Origin: Pseudomonas sp. RIT-PI-S
GTDB taxonomy: Bacteria > Pseudomonadota > Gammaproteobacteria > Pseudomonadales > Pseudomonadaceae
DNA: 64,000 nt
Direction: 5' to 3'
NCBI RefSeq assembly: GCF_025642975.1
Contig: NZ_JANZKJ010000006.1
Location: 186,001 to 250,000 of the forward strand
Shown: positions 19,171-29,469 of the stretch, piece by piece
Layout: each line of letters starts with the position of its first letter
Position numbering within the stretch: position 1 is the first letter of the stretch
Position numbers and translations under genes: made by a program
The notes under the pieces: generated by a model
The model's database searches: none
Told to the model about the DNA's origin: nothing
What the model saw: the letters and a program-made list of their open reading frames with translations, nothing else

Positions 19171-20121
19171 ATGAATGCTCTCCCTGAATCTACCCTGCCC
19201 GACCAGGAACCAGCCGCCGAAACGTTGCCGCGCAATGCTGTTGCCCTGGGCTGGCTGCCTATTCGTGAAGTGGCACGGCGCACAGGGGTCAACCCGGTAA
19301 CGCTCCGTGCCTGGGAGCGGCGCTATGGGCTTATCGTGCCGCAGCGCACGCCCAAGGGGCACCGCTTGTATTCCCCCGACCACCTGGAGCGCATCCAGAA
19401 GGTCATTACTTGGCTCAACCGCGGCGTGTCGGTAAGCCAGGTCAAGGCGCTGCTCGATACCCCCGAGCAACGGCTGCAGGCACCCGCGCCCAGCGACTGG
19501 TTGCCGCTGCGCGAAACCCTGGTGCAGGCGATCGCCGAACTGGCCGAACGGCGCCTGGACGAGCAACTGAACCAGGCCATGGCGCTCTACCCGCCCAGCA
19601 CACTGTGCGAGCACTTGCTGTTGCCGTTGCTGGGCGACCTGCATGTGCGCTGGCAGCAGCAGTTCGGGGCCCACCTGGAGCGGGCGTTCTTCCATGGTTG
19701 GCTGCGCAGCAAGCTAGGCACCCGGCTTTATCACAACAATCGCCAACTGAGCGGCGCACCGCTGCTGCTGGTCAAGCACAGCGACATGTCCTTCGACCCG
19801 GAATTGTGGCTGACAGCCTGGCTGGCGAGCAGCGCCGACTGCCCGGTGGAAGTGCTTGACTGGCCACTGCCGCCCAGCGAACTGGTGCTGGCGGTGGAAC
19901 GCCTGTCTGCGCGAGGGCTTGTGCTGTATGCAGGCCGCCCATTGCAACTCGAAGGGCTGGGGCGGCAACTTGCCAATTGCCCCTGCCCGGTGTTGCTGGC
20001 TGGCCCGGCAGTGATCATTCACGGCCCGGCCATTCGTGAACGAACCGACTTGCGCGACCTTCTGCTGGCCAGCGATCCCCTCGCCGCCCACTTGGTACTT
20101 CGCCAGCACCGCCTGATCTAG
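19171..20121 (+). CDS. MerR-family regulator, class II LitR/CarH-like
   Basis: A 316-residue regulator. A MerR helix-turn-helix occupies residues ~25-95: REVARRTGVNPVTLRAWERR, then YGLIVPQRTPKGHRLYSPDH. The remainder aligns in layout with the CarH/LitR light sensors, a four-helix domain then a Rossmann-like domain. I cannot find the cobalamin DxHxxG motif or an obvious histidine ligand; the place reads VKHSDMSFDPELWLTAW. This fits class II LitR proteins (PplR of P. putida), which act with LOV photoreceptors rather than by AdoCbl. It sits 3 bases after the DUF gene and 7 before phrB. Confidence 0.83.
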   Translation: MNALPESTLPDQEPAAETLPRNAVALGWLPIREVARRTGVNPVTLRAWERRYGLIVPQRTPKGHRLYSPDHLERIQKVITWLNRGVSVSQVKALLDTPEQRLQAPAPSDWLPLRETLVQAIAELAERRLDEQLNQAMALYPPSTLCEHLLLPLLGDLHVRWQQQFGAHLERAFFHGWLRSKLGTRLYHNNRQLSGAPLLLVKHSDMSFDPELWLTAWLASSADCPVEVLDWPLPPSELVLAVERLSARGLVLYAGRPLQLEGLGRQLANCPCPVLLAGPAVIIHGPAIRERTDLRDLLLASDPLAAHLVLRQHRLI

Positions 20122-20128
20122 GATTTCC

Positions 20129-21568
20129 ATGACCTCCACGCATGATCGCCAGCTCGTCTGGCTGCGTACCGACTTGCGCATCGAAGACAATTCCGCCCTG
20201 CTTGCGGCGTGTAGCAGGGGCCCTACCCTGGCGCTCTTTGTGATAAGCCCGGAGCAGTGGCGCGAGCATGATGAAGCGGCCAGTAAAGTGGACTTCTGGC
20301 TGCGCTCGCTCGCCGAATTGCAACAGCAGTTGGCCGGCCTGAACATCCCGCTGCTGGTTCGCCAGGTGACGCACTGGCGGGACGTACCCGCTACCTTGCT
20401 CGAACTCTGCGGCAGGCTGGCCATCGCGGCCGTGCACTGCAACGAGGAGTATGGGCTCAACGAGCGGCGCCGGGACGAAGCGGCCAGGCAGGCATTGGAG
20501 GCCTCCGGCATCGGGTTCAACAGCTACCTAGACCAAAGCCTTTTCGCGCCCGGCAGCGTGCTTACCCGCACTGGCGGCTATTATCAAGTGTTCGGCCAAT
20601 TCCGCCGCGCCTGCCTTGAACGGCTTCGCCTGGGAATTCCGGCCGCGGCTTCAACGCCGCGGCCCCAGGCACCTATGGAGCTCGCCAGCGATCCGGTACC
20701 TGAGGCCGTGGAAGGGTTCGCGCCGCCTTCGGCACAGCTGCGGCAACACTGGCCAGCCGGTGCCAGCGAGGCCCACCGTCGACTGCAGGCGTTCACCGAC
20801 GACGCCATTCACGATTACCACTACGCCCGCGACCTGCCGGCGCGGCCCGGCACCAGTGAGTTATCTACATACCTGAACGCCGGTGTGATCTCGATACGCC
20901 AATGCTTGCATGCGGCGTTGATGAGCAACCAAGGGGAGTTGGATAGCGGCAGCGTGGGGGTCACGACCTGGATCGGCGAATTACTGTGGCGGGAGTTCTA
21001 CAAACATATTCTGGCGGGATACCCCAGGGTCTCGCAGCACCGTGCGTTTCGTCAGCATACCGAAGCACTGCCCTGGCGCGATGCACCAGACGACTTCGCA
21101 GCCTGGCAAGAGGGCCGTACCGGCATCCCCATCATCGACGCGGCCATGCGCCAACTCAAGGCACTGGGCTGGATGCACAATCGGTTGCGGATGATCAGCG
21201 CCATGTTCCTGAGCAAAAACCTGTTGATTGACTGGCGCTTGGGCGAGCGGCATTTCATGCAGCATTTGATCGACGGCGAGTTGGCGGCCAACAACGGTGG
21301 CTGGCAATGGAGCGCCTCTACCGGAACTGATTCGGTACCGTACTTTCGCGTGTTCAACCCGGTTAGCCAGTCCGCGCGCTTCGACCCACAGGGCGTGTTT
21401 ATCAAGCACTGGGTGCCGGAGCTGCGCGACCTCAGCCCCAAAACCATCCACAACCCACCCAGAGGGCAGGAGCTCTTCGGAGCCTTGGATTACCCGCCGC
21501 CGTTGGTAGACCTTGGCGAGAGCCGAGCGCGGGCGCTCTCGGCTTTCAAGAATCTACCGCGGCGTTGA
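20129..21568 (+). CDS. phrB: Deoxyribodipyrimidine (CPD) photolyase, class I
   Basis: A 479-residue FAD photolyase that splits cyclobutane pyrimidine dimers using blue light. LVWLRTDLRIEDNSALLAAC is the typical N-terminal antenna domain start. GELLWREFYKHILAGYPRV, TGIPIIDAAMRQLKALGWMH, NRLRMISAMFLSKNLLIDWR and NNGGWQWSASTGTDSVPYFR are FAD/DNA-binding signatures. Last gene of the operon headed by the DUF523/DUF1722 protein and the LitR-like regulator, consistent with light induction (inference from P. putida). Confidence 0.95.
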   Translation: MTSTHDRQLVWLRTDLRIEDNSALLAACSRGPTLALFVISPEQWREHDEAASKVDFWLRSLAELQQQLAGLNIPLLVRQVTHWRDVPATLLELCGRLAIAAVHCNEEYGLNERRRDEAARQALEASGIGFNSYLDQSLFAPGSVLTRTGGYYQVFGQFRRACLERLRLGIPAAASTPRPQAPMELASDPVPEAVEGFAPPSAQLRQHWPAGASEAHRRLQAFTDDAIHDYHYARDLPARPGTSELSTYLNAGVISIRQCLHAALMSNQGELDSGSVGVTTWIGELLWREFYKHILAGYPRVSQHRAFRQHTEALPWRDAPDDFAAWQEGRTGIPIIDAAMRQLKALGWMHNRLRMISAMFLSKNLLIDWRLGERHFMQHLIDGELAANNGGWQWSASTGTDSVPYFRVFNPVSQSARFDPQGVFIKHWVPELRDLSPKTIHNPPRGQELFGALDYPPPLVDLGESRARALSAFKNLPRR

Positions 21569-21573
21569 GGCAA

Positions 21574-22092
21574 TCAGAGCGGCATGCGGTAGTTCAGCGA
21601 ATAGGCTTCGATGCCGTCGTTTGGCTCTTTGATGCTGCCGTTGGAGTAGTGGATAGCGCGCACGCTAACCTCATGGCCGCCGGCGAAGCGGACGCCCAGG
21701 CCCAGGCGATCTTCAAAGTTGAAGGCCGAGCCGAACTTCTGGTCTTCGATCTGGGTTTGCGAGAACAGGGATACGCCGATGCCCGCCTCGACGAAAGGCT
21801 TCACCGAGCCATTACCGAACTCGTAAACGAACACTGGGGCGAACGACAAGCTGTTGTTGCCTGAGTGCTCGTCACCTTGCCAGTAGGTATAGGCGCCGTC
21901 CCAGTAGCCGGTCAGATGCCCAAGGTTGCTCTGCCACCAGGTCTTGTCCCAATCCGACTGCACACCTACACGGTAAACCATGGTCGTTTGCCCGGTATGA
22001 CCGACGGAAAACGATACGCCGGCCGCTTGAGCGGACAGGCTGTGCCCCAGAACCATGGCTGCAACGGCGGCCAGACCCAACATTCTCTTCAT
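21574..22092 (-). CDS. pagL: Lipid A 3-O-deacylase
   Basis: A 172-residue outer-membrane beta-barrel enzyme that removes the 3-O acyl chain from lipid A. The signal peptide is MKRMLGLAAVAAMVLGHSLS ending in AQA. Alternating strands, FVEAGIGVSLFSQTQ and other PagL landmarks follow. The catalytic His-x-Ser lies in AIHYSNGSIKEPNDGIEAYS, with the downstream Glu of the triad in DGIEAY. The C-terminus ends in aromatic/hydrophobic residues, as for barrel proteins. It is convergent with phrB with only 5 bases between. Confidence 0.9.
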   Translation of the reverse strand: MKRMLGLAAVAAMVLGHSLSAQAAGVSFSVGHTGQTTMVYRVGVQSDWDKTWWQSNLGHLTGYWDGAYTYWQGDEHSGNNSLSFAPVFVYEFGNGSVKPFVEAGIGVSLFSQTQIEDQKFGSAFNFEDRLGLGVRFAGGHEVSVRAIHYSNGSIKEPNDGIEAYSLNYRMPL

Positions 22093-22213
22093 GAGGACAT
22101 CCTTTTTTCGATTTTTTTATCAACGGTTGTGCGGTCAGCAAAAACGCTGCGAGTTAGAAATCACAAACAATTTGTAAGTTCAGGCTTACAGGACATTTTT
22201 TTTCACAACTTTT

Positions 22214-23014
22214 TCACGTTCCGAGCGGTTCCACAAGTTCGGAATTCATCCCAAATGCTTGTAGGACGTTTCGGAAGTCGTTGACATCCCCTGAGGTCCA
22301 GTACCGCGTTGGGCCGCACGCCTGCAGATTCGATAGCCCGGCCTGCGTCAACAGACGTTGCAGGTGCCGGGCCACGGCGGCGCCCGTGTCTACCAGGGCT
22401 ACGTCTGGAGGTAACAACTCGGACAACAATGGCTTGAGAAAAGGATAGTGAGTGCAGCCAAGGATGAGGGTGTCGCAGCCGCCAGCCAGCAGCGGCTGGA
22501 GGTAATGCGCCAGCAGCGCACGCAACGGCGGGCTGCTCAGGTCCCCCTGCTCGATTCGCTCCACCAGCCCGGGGCCTGGCTGGGTCAGCACGGTGACATC
22601 GGCGGCAAAGCGGTCCAGCAACGCAGCGAAGCGTGCGCTCTGCAGCGTGCCGGTAGTTGCCAACACACCGACGATGCCGTTGCGCGTAGCCATGGCTGCT
22701 GGCTTGACCGCCGGCTCCATGCCAATGATCAGCCAATCAGGGTAGCGCTCGCGCAGGTCCGCCGCCGCCGCTGCAGTGGCGGTGTTGCATGCCATCACCA
22801 GCGCCTTGGCGCCTCGTTGGCGAAAAAATTCGGCGATAGCCACGCAGCGCTCACGGATGAACTCAGGCGTTTTTTCCCCGTAAGGGATGTGCCCGCAGTC
22901 CCCGGCATAGAGAAGGTGTTCATTGGGCAGCAGCCGCTGTATCTCGGCCAACACAGACAAGCCACCTACTCCGGAATCGAATACGCCTACCGGCGCGCTC
23001 GACCGCTCAAGCAT
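22214..23014 (-). CDS. murI: Glutamate racemase
   Basis: A 266-residue cofactor-independent racemase making D-glutamate for peptidoglycan. [13 protein letters not shown] is the N-terminal signature. [14 protein letters not shown] carries the first catalytic Cys and [15 protein letters not shown] the second Cys with its His. The start [10 protein letters not shown] at 23014 overlaps the moeB stop by eight bases; the upstream open frame is moeB sequence in another frame. Last gene of the minus-strand run hemA-prfA-prmC-moeB-murI. Confidence 0.94.
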   Translation of the reverse strand: MLERSSAPVGVFDSGVGGLSVLAEIQRLLPNEHLLYAGDCGHIPYGEKTPEFIRERCVAIAEFFRQRGAKALVMACNTATAAAAADLRERYPDWLIIGMEPAVKPAAMATRNGIVGVLATTGTLQSARFAALLDRFAADVTVLTQPGPGLVERIEQGDLSSPPLRALLAHYLQPLLAGGCDTLILGCTHYPFLKPLLSELLPPDVALVDTGAAVARHLQRLLTQAGLSNLQACGPTRYWTSGDVNDFRNVLQAFGMNSELVEPLGT

Positions 23015-23762
23015 GGCGCACCTTGCACACCGGGCACTCGGGGTCGCGCTTGAGCCGTAGCTCGCGGAAGCGAGTGGTGTAGGCGTCGACCAGCAGCAAG
23101 CGGCCAATCAAAGGCTCGCCAAAGCCGGCCAGCAGCTTGAGTGCTTCGAGCGCTTGCAGGCTCCCCAGCATTCCAACCACCGGGCCCAATACGCCTGCTT
23201 CGCTGCAGGTGAGATCGGCTTCGCTGCCGTGGCCGTACAGGCAGTGGTAGCAGGGGCTGTGTTCGCGGCGCGGATCGAACACGGACAACTGCCCTTCAAG
23301 ACGGATCGCCGCGCCGCTGACCAGCGGCCTGCCCAAGGCAAAACAGCTGGCGTTCACCGCCTCCCGGGTGGCGAAGTTGTCGGAGCAATCGATGACGAGG
23401 TCCACCGCCGCTACTGCTTCGGCCATGAGCTCGGCCTCGAGCGGGTTCGGGCAGGTGACGAGCTCAACGCAAGGGTTGATCGCGCGCAATCGAGCCGCAG
23501 CCGACTCCACCTTCAGCAGGCCGATGCTGGCGGCGTCATGCACCACCTGGCGCTGCAGGTTGCTCAGGTCCACCCGGTCGAAATCGGCGAGGTGCAGCGC
23601 TCCCACCCCCGCCGCGGCCAGGTACATCGCCACCGGCGAACCCAGACCGCCGAGACCCACGATCAACACCCGGCTGGCCTTTAGCTTGAGTTGCCCGGCG
23701 ACATCGACCTGAGCGAGCAGGATCTGCCGGCTGTAACGCAGCAGCTCCTCATCGCTCAGCAT
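23007..23762 (-). CDS. moeB: MoeB/ThiF-type adenylyltransferase
   Basis: A 251-residue E1-like enzyme that adenylates the C-terminus of a small ubiquitin-like sulfur carrier (MoaD or ThiS). [14 protein letters not shown] is typical of the start. The nucleotide-binding [20 protein letters not shown], the [20 protein letters not shown] block and [17 protein letters not shown] follow. Zinc-site pairs PCYHCLYG and CPVCKVRHA at the C-terminus are present. It overlaps prmC by seven bases. MoeB versus ThiF cannot be settled; the prmC-moeB-murI order is usual in Pseudomonas. Confidence 0.9.
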   Translation of the reverse strand: MLSDEELLRYSRQILLAQVDVAGQLKLKASRVLIVGLGGLGSPVAMYLAAAGVGALHLADFDRVDLSNLQRQVVHDAASIGLLKVESAAARLRAINPCVELVTCPNPLEAELMAEAVAAVDLVIDCSDNFATREAVNASCFALGRPLVSGAAIRLEGQLSVFDPRREHSPCYHCLYGHGSEADLTCSEAGVLGPVVGMLGSLQALEALKLLAGFGEPLIGRLLLVDAYTTRFRELRLKRDPECPVCKVRHA

Positions 23763-24586
23763 GTGAGGCGCCCTAAGGTGACGCGCTGGTGCCCGGCGAG
23801 GTCCTCTTGGCTTTCGATCTGCTCGAACCCGTGCTTGGCGAGCAATTCGCGCACCTGCGCGGCTTGGTCGAAGCCGTGCTCGAGCAGCAGCCATCCCCCA
23901 GGCGACAAGTGCTCGGGGGCCATGGCGATGATCTGGCGAATGTCGTCGAGGCCATCGTCACCCGACACCAGAGCGCTCGAAGGCTCGAAGCGCACGTCTC
24001 CTGCACCCAGGTGTGGATCGGCGGCGGGAATATACGGTGGATTGCTGACGATCAGGTCGAACCGCTCATCCACGAGGGCGCTGAACCAGTGGCTGGCGCG
24101 CACGCTGACATTGGCGAGCTTGAGCCGCAGCCTGTTGCGTTCGGCCAGCGCGACCGCTTCGGGCACGCGGTCCACGGCAACTACCTGCCACCCGGCCCGC
24201 TCGCTTGCCAGCGCCAGGGCGATGGCCCCGGTACCGGTGCCCAGGTCCAGCACCCTGGCTTGTTCCAAAGGTAGGCGGCGCAGTGCCAGCTCTACCAGCA
24301 ATTCGGTTTCCGGCCGGGGAATGAGTGTGTGCGGGGCCACTTCCAGGTCCAACGACCAGAAACCCTGCTGCCCCAGGATATAGGCCACCGGCTCACCCTG
24401 GCGGCGACGCTCCAGGTAGCCGGCGAACACTTGCGCCGATTCGGTGCCCACGATGCGTTCGGGCCAGGTGCGCAGATAGCTGCGGCTCTTGCCCAGCGCG
24501 GCCGCCAGCAGCAGCTCGACATCGAGCCGCGCGGTGGGCGATTCGGGAAGCTGCGCGTCGCGCAGCAAGCTGGCAATGATGGTCAT
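23756..24586 (-). CDS. prmC: Release factor glutamine methyltransferase
   Basis: A 276-residue SAM-dependent enzyme that methylates the Gln of the GGQ motif in release factors RF1/RF2. VLDLGTGTGAIALALASER is the SAM-binding motif I, and DLIVSNPPYIPAADPHL is the NPPY catalytic motif. The N-terminal helical domain includes ELLLAAALGKSRSYLRTWPE and HTLIPRPETELLVELAL. It starts immediately after the stop of prfA, its substrate's gene, so coupling is likely. Confidence 0.95.
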   Translation of the reverse strand: MTIIASLLRDAQLPESPTARLDVELLLAAALGKSRSYLRTWPERIVGTESAQVFAGYLERRRQGEPVAYILGQQGFWSLDLEVAPHTLIPRPETELLVELALRRLPLEQARVLDLGTGTGAIALALASERAGWQVVAVDRVPEAVALAERNRLRLKLANVSVRASHWFSALVDERFDLIVSNPPYIPAADPHLGAGDVRFEPSSALVSGDDGLDDIRQIIAMAPEHLSPGGWLLLEHGFDQAAQVRELLAKHGFEQIESQEDLAGHQRVTLGRLTC

Positions 24587-25669
24587 TCAGTCACCCAAGG
24601 CCGCAAGTTGATCAGCCTGGTATTCAGCCAGCAAGGGTTCGATAACCGCATCGACGCCACCTGCGAGGATTTCATCCAACGAGTAAAGGGTGAGGTTGAC
24701 CCGATGGTCGGTCACTCGCCCTTGCGGGAAGTTATAGGTGCGGATGCGCTCGGAACGGTCACCAGAGCCCACCAGCAGCTTACGTTCGCTGGCGATCGCG
24801 CTCTGCGCCGCGCTGGTTTGCATGTCGTTGAGCTTGGCCGACAGCCAGGACATCGCCCGGGCGCGGTTCTTGTGCTGGGAGCGCTCTTCCTGGCATTCGA
24901 CCACGATGCCGGTGGGCAAGTGGGTGATGCGGATGGCCGAGTCCGTCTTGTTCACGTGCTGGCCACCAGCGCCGGACGCCCGGTAGGTGTCCACTCGCAA
25001 GTCCGCCGGGTTGATCTCGATCGCCACCTGCTCGTCTGGCTCAGGCAACACCGCCACGGTGCAGGCGGAAGTGTGAATGCGTCCCTGGGACTCGGTTTCC
25101 GGCACACGCTGCACGCGGTGCGCCCCGGACTCGAACTTGAGCTTGGCGTAAACGTTATCGCCCTCGACCCGGGCGATCACCTCTTTATAGCCGCCATGCT
25201 CGCCTTCGTTTTCCGACAGCACCTCGACGCGCCAGCCGCGTTTCTCGGCATAGCGCGAATACATACGGAACAGGTCGCCGGAGAAGATCGCCGCTTCGTC
25301 GCCACCTGTGCCCGCGCGGATTTCCAGGAACACGTTACGGCCATCGTTCGGGTCCTTCGGCAACAGCATGCGCTGCAGGCCGTGTTCGAGGTCGGCAAGC
25401 CGCTGCCTGGCCTCGCGCACTTCCTCTACGGCCATTTCACGCAGGTCCGGGTCGCTGTCCTTGAGCAGCGCTTGCGCGCCTTCGAGATCGGCCTGCACCT
25501 TGCCCCACTGGCGGAAGGCTTCGACCACCGGCTCCAGCTCGGCATACTCGCGCGAGCACGCGCGGAAGCGGCTCTGGTCGGCGATGATTTCAGCATCGCC
25601 AAGCAAGGCAGTCACTTCCTCGTAGCGCTCCTGGAGGGTTTCGAGTTTGTTGAGCAGTGACGCTTTCAT
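24587..25669 (-). CDS. prfA: Peptide chain release factor 1
   Basis: A 360-residue RF1 that reads UAA and UAG stops and triggers peptide release. The RF1 codon-recognition motif appears in [20 protein letters not shown], just ahead of the catalytic GGQ motif in [20 protein letters not shown]. Length is exactly typical. Its ATG at 25669 overlaps the hemA stop by four bases. Confidence 0.97.
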   Translation of the reverse strand: MKASLLNKLETLQERYEEVTALLGDAEIIADQSRFRACSREYAELEPVVEAFRQWGKVQADLEGAQALLKDSDPDLREMAVEEVREARQRLADLEHGLQRMLLPKDPNDGRNVFLEIRAGTGGDEAAIFSGDLFRMYSRYAEKRGWRVEVLSENEGEHGGYKEVIARVEGDNVYAKLKFESGAHRVQRVPETESQGRIHTSACTVAVLPEPDEQVAIEINPADLRVDTYRASGAGGQHVNKTDSAIRITHLPTGIVVECQEERSQHKNRARAMSWLSAKLNDMQTSAAQSAIASERKLLVGSGDRSERIRTYNFPQGRVTDHRVNLTLYSLDEILAGGVDAVIEPLLAEYQADQLAALGD

Positions 25670-26943
25670 TGCGGGGGTCTGTCCGTGGCGCCCTCATCGA
25701 GGGCAAACAATTCTTGGGCCATGGCCAGCGCATCGAGGCGGCCTTCGGCGGAAAGTTTCTTGAGCTGCACGCTCGGCGCATGCAACAGCTTGTTGGTCAG
25801 CCCACGCGCCAACTGCGCGAGGACCTCTTCGGCGTTGCCGCCATTGGCCAGCAAGCGCTGAGCCTTTTGCAATTCCTCGTCGCGCAGGCGCTCACCCTGT
25901 TGGCGGTAAGCGCGCAGCACATCTACCGCGGCCAGCTCGCGCAGCCGCGCCATGAAGTCACTTACCCCTCCGGCAACCATCTCCTCGGCGGCCTGCGCGG
26001 CGCCCTGGCGGCTCTTGAGGTTCTCGGCGACGACTTCATGAAGGTCGTCGACGCTATACAGGTACACGTCGTCCAGCTCGCCCACTTCCGGCTCTATATC
26101 GCGTGGAACGGCGATATCCACCATGAAGATCGGCTTGTGCCGGCGCTGCTTGAGCGCGCTCTCGACCGCACCCTTGCCCAGGATCGGCAACTGGCTGGCC
26201 GTGGAGCTGATCACGATGTCGCTGTGGACCAGCTCCTGGGGGATGTCCGCCAGCAGCACCGCGTGGGCGCCGAACTCTTCGGCCAGCACCTTGGCGCGCT
26301 CGAGCGTCCGGTTGGCCACCACGATACGCTTGATCCCCTGCTCGTGCAGGTGCCTGGCCACCAGCGTGATCGTTTCGCCGGCGCCGATCAGCAGGGCCTG
26401 GCTGCGCTGCATGTCAGAAAAGATCTGCTTGGCCAGACTGACCGCGGCAAACGCCACCGACACCGGGTTTTCGCCGATGGCGGTATCGGTGCGCACCTGC
26501 TTGGCGGCACTGAAGGTAGCCTGGAAAAGCCGCCCTAGCAGCGGGCCGACCGTCCCGGCCTCACGCGCCACCGCGTAGGCGGACTTCATCTGCCCGAGAA
26601 TCTGCGGCTCGCCCAGTACCAGGGAGTCCAGCCCTGCGGCGACCCGCATCATATGGCGCACCGCGTCGGCGTCTTCGTGCACATAGGCACACGCGCGCAG
26701 GTCCGCCGCGCTCAGCCGGTGGTAATCGGCCAGCCATTCGAGCACCGCCTCGGCTTCGGCACGGGATTGCTCGATGTACAGTTCGCTGCGGTTGCAGGTA
26801 GAGAGGATCGCCGCTTCGCGGGTACCGGTGCGCTGGCACAGCTGCTGCAACGCCTCGACCAGCTGCTCGGGGGTGAACGCCACGCGCTCGCGCACGTCTA
26901 CCGAAGCGGTCTTGTGGTTGATACCGAGGGCGAGGAAGGCCAT
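25666..26943 (-). CDS. hemA: Glutamyl-tRNA reductase
   Basis: A 425-residue NADPH enzyme that reduces Glu-tRNA to glutamate-1-semialdehyde, the committed step of C5 heme synthesis. [20 protein letters not shown] is diagnostic. The catalytic Cys lies in [14 protein letters not shown] near residue 50. [20 protein letters not shown] and the NADPH-binding [20 protein letters not shown] follow. First gene of the overlapping minus-strand run; divergent from the TPR lipoprotein gene. Confidence 0.97.
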   Translation of the reverse strand: MAFLALGINHKTASVDVRERVAFTPEQLVEALQQLCQRTGTREAAILSTCNRSELYIEQSRAEAEAVLEWLADYHRLSAADLRACAYVHEDADAVRHMMRVAAGLDSLVLGEPQILGQMKSAYAVAREAGTVGPLLGRLFQATFSAAKQVRTDTAIGENPVSVAFAAVSLAKQIFSDMQRSQALLIGAGETITLVARHLHEQGIKRIVVANRTLERAKVLAEEFGAHAVLLADIPQELVHSDIVISSTASQLPILGKGAVESALKQRRHKPIFMVDIAVPRDIEPEVGELDDVYLYSVDDLHEVVAENLKSRQGAAQAAEEMVAGGVSDFMARLRELAAVDVLRAYRQQGERLRDEELQKAQRLLANGGNAEEVLAQLARGLTNKLLHAPSVQLKKLSAEGRLDALAMAQELFALDEGATDRPPQ

Positions 26944-27013
26944 GCAATGTCGCTGAAGGAGATCTTGAGCCGGCGATTGTCCTACTTCATCAAGCTCAGA
27001 ACAACCACCGTAC

Positions 27014-27030
27014 TCTATTGTCCCAATAGA
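27014..27030. promoter_or_regulatory. Inverted repeat in the hemA/TPR divergent region
   Basis: A perfect 17-base inverted repeat, TCTATTG-TCC-CAATAGA, lies 71 bases from the hemA start and 90 from the TPR gene. Its symmetry and position suit an operator acting on one or both genes. No known consensus is recognised. Confidence 0.35.
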
Positions 27031-27119
27031 CGGACGAGATAAAGCCGCTCATATGGGTTTGCCATACGGCTTGTGTCATCATGCCCCCCACCGCAGGTTA
27101 GCCGCTCGATTTCTCCTTT

Positions 27120-28847
27120 ATGAAAAAATCCCCCGCGTTGCTTCTCGCCCTCGCCATGCTCGGAGGCTGTCAAAACTGGGCAGCGACTCGCGAGGCAGCG
27201 GCCCCTGCCGCCGCCGAGGCGCCCACTCCTGCCCCTGCCCCGCCGGTGGCGTATGGCTCATTCAGCGAAGAAACGCTTTATAGCCTGCTGGCCGCGGAAC
27301 TCGCCGGCCAGCGCAACCGCTTCGACATTGCCCTGGACAACTACGTCACCCAGGCCAACAAGACCCAGGACCCCGGCGTGGCCGAACGCGCCTTTCGGAT
27401 CGCCGAATACATGGGCGCGGACCAGTCCGCCCTGCAGACCTCGCTGATCTGGGCCCGTACCGCGCCGAACGACCTCGACGCCCAGCGCGCCGCGGCGATC
27501 CAGCTGGCGCGCGGTGGACGGTATGACGAGTCCATGGCCTATATGGAGAAAGTGCTGCAGGGCAAGGGCGATACCCATTTCGACTTCCTCGCCCTTTCGG
27601 CCGCGGAAACCGACCAAGCCACCCGTGACGGGCTGCTCCATGGGTTCGAACGCTTGCTCGAGAAGTACCCCGGCAACGGCCAGCTGATCTTCGGCAAGGC
27701 GCTATTGCTGCAACAGGATGGCAAGGCTCAGGAGGCCCTGACCCTGCTGGAGCGCAGCCCGCCACAGGATGGTGAAATCGCCCCGCTGCTGCTGCGCGCG
27801 CGCCTGCTGCAAAACCTCGACCGCGGCGCAGAAGCCGTCCCCCTCCTGGACAAAGCCGTGCGCAAGGCCCCGGACGACAAGCGCCTGCGCCTGGCCCTGG
27901 CACGTACCCTGGTAGAACAGAACCGCATCGACGAAGCGAAGGTGCAGTTCCAGGTGTTGGTACAGCAAAACCCGGACGACGACGAGTTGCGCTATTCGTT
28001 GGCCTTGGTATGCCTGGAAGCCAAGGCGTGGGACGAGGCCGAGGGCTACCTCAACGACCTGGTCGAACGCGGCGCCCATGTGGATTCCGCCCACCTTAAC
28101 CTTGGCCGCGTGGCCGAGGAGCGCAATAACCCGCAACAGGCGCTTGAGCAGTATGCGTTGGTGAGCCCAGGCACCGATTATCTCCCGGCGCAGCTGCGCC
28201 AGGCCGATATCCTCATTGCCAACGGGCAGGCGGCCGAAGCTTCCCGGCGCCTGGCGGCGAGCCGGGCCGCGAACCCGGAGTACGCCGCACAGCTATACCT
28301 GGTCGAGGCCGAAACATTGGCCGACAACAACAAGGTAGAGCCTGCCTGGACCGTACTCGAGCATGCCCTCAAGCAGTACCCGGACGACTCCAGCCTGCTT
28401 TATACCCGGGCCATGCTGGCGGAAAAGCGCGGCGACCTTGGCCAGCTCGAGCGAGACCTGCGCAGTATCCTGCAGCGCGAGCCAGACAACGCCATGGCGC
28501 TCAATGCGCTGGGCTACACGCTATCCGATCGCACCGACCGTTTCGCCGAAGCCAAGGCGCTGATCGAAAAAGCCCATCAGCTCAATCCGGAAGACCCCGC
28601 CGTGCTCGATAGCCTGGGCTGGGTGAATTTCCGCATGGGCAACCTGGCCGAAGCCGAAACCTTCCTGCGCCAGGCGTTGGAGCGCTTCCCCGACCACGAA
28701 GTGGCGGCTCACCTGGGCGAAGTGTTGTGGGCCCGGGGCAAGCAACGCGAAGCCCGCCAGGTTTGGGGCAATGCCCTTAAAGACCAACCCGACAGCCCTG
28801 TCCTGCGCAGCACCTTGCTGCGCCTCACCGGTTCCGAGAAGCTTTGA
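27120..28847 (+). CDS. Tetratricopeptide-repeat lipoprotein
   Basis: A 575-residue protein with a lipoprotein signal (LLALAMLGGCQNW) followed by an Ala/Pro-rich spacer and many degenerate TPR units. Typical helices include DSAHLNLGRVAEERNNPQQA and AMALNALGYTLSDRTDRFAE, continuing to DSLGWVNFRMGNLAEAETFL near the C-terminus. It should be a periplasmic scaffold attached to the outer membrane. It begins a run with lolB and ispE, three bases before lolB. Partners unknown. Confidence 0.85.
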   Translation: MKKSPALLLALAMLGGCQNWAATREAAAPAAAEAPTPAPAPPVAYGSFSEETLYSLLAAELAGQRNRFDIALDNYVTQANKTQDPGVAERAFRIAEYMGADQSALQTSLIWARTAPNDLDAQRAAAIQLARGGRYDESMAYMEKVLQGKGDTHFDFLALSAAETDQATRDGLLHGFERLLEKYPGNGQLIFGKALLLQQDGKAQEALTLLERSPPQDGEIAPLLLRARLLQNLDRGAEAVPLLDKAVRKAPDDKRLRLALARTLVEQNRIDEAKVQFQVLVQQNPDDDELRYSLALVCLEAKAWDEAEGYLNDLVERGAHVDSAHLNLGRVAEERNNPQQALEQYALVSPGTDYLPAQLRQADILIANGQAAEASRRLAASRAANPEYAAQLYLVEAETLADNNKVEPAWTVLEHALKQYPDDSSLLYTRAMLAEKRGDLGQLERDLRSILQREPDNAMALNALGYTLSDRTDRFAEAKALIEKAHQLNPEDPAVLDSLGWVNFRMGNLAEAETFLRQALERFPDHEVAAHLGEVLWARGKQREARQVWGNALKDQPDSPVLRSTLLRLTGSEKL

Positions 28848-28850
28848 CCC

Positions 28851-29468
28851 ATGTTGTTGCGCCATTGCCTGACCTTCACCCTAGTCGCCCTCCTCGCCGG
28901 CTGTGCCGGCCTCGGCCCGAAAGAGGCCGTGCAGGGCCAGGGCAACCCGCAAACGTGGCGCGACCACAAGGACCAGACCGCCAGCGTGGATGGCTGGGAA
29001 ATCAACGGCAAGGTGGGCATCCGCGCACCGAGCGACTCCGGTAGCGGCACCCTCTACTGGCTGCAGCGCAACGATTACTATGACATTCGCCTCTCCGGCC
29101 CCTTGGGCCGAGGCGCTGCGCGGCTGACCGGGCATCCCGGCGAGGCCACCCTGGAGGTGGCAAGCCAAGGCCGCTATCAAGCCGCGAGCCCTGAAGACCT
29201 CCTGCAGCAGCAGCTTGGCTGGCGCTTGCCGGTGGCCAACCTGGTGTATTGGGTCCGCGGCCTGCCCGCGCCCAAAGGCAAAAGCACCGTGGTGCTCGAT
29301 GGCGACAGCCGCCTGGCCCGGCTGGAACAGGATGGTTGGACGGTGGAATACACCCGCTACAGCCAACAAGGCGAATACTGGCTGCCTGAACGCCTGAAAC
29401 TGCATGGCCAGGACCTAGACGTGACTCTGGTGATCAAGGACTGGCAGCCGCGCCAGCTCGGGCGCTGA
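28851..29468 (+). CDS. lolB: Outer-membrane lipoprotein receptor LolB
   Basis: A 205-residue lipoprotein that accepts lipoproteins from LolA and inserts them into the outer membrane. The signal peptide ends in the lipobox LAGC ([12 protein letters not shown]). [20 protein letters not shown] and the hydrophobic-cavity strands ([29 protein letters not shown]) match the LolB fold. Usual length and the usual place before ispE in Gammaproteobacteria. Confidence 0.93.
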   Translation: MLLRHCLTFTLVALLAGCAGLGPKEAVQGQGNPQTWRDHKDQTASVDGWEINGKVGIRAPSDSGSGTLYWLQRNDYYDIRLSGPLGRGAARLTGHPGEATLEVASQGRYQAASPEDLLQQQLGWRLPVANLVYWVRGLPAPKGKSTVVLDGDSRLARLEQDGWTVEYTRYSQQGEYWLPERLKLHGQDLDVTLVIKDWQPRQLGR

Positions 29469-29469
29469 C

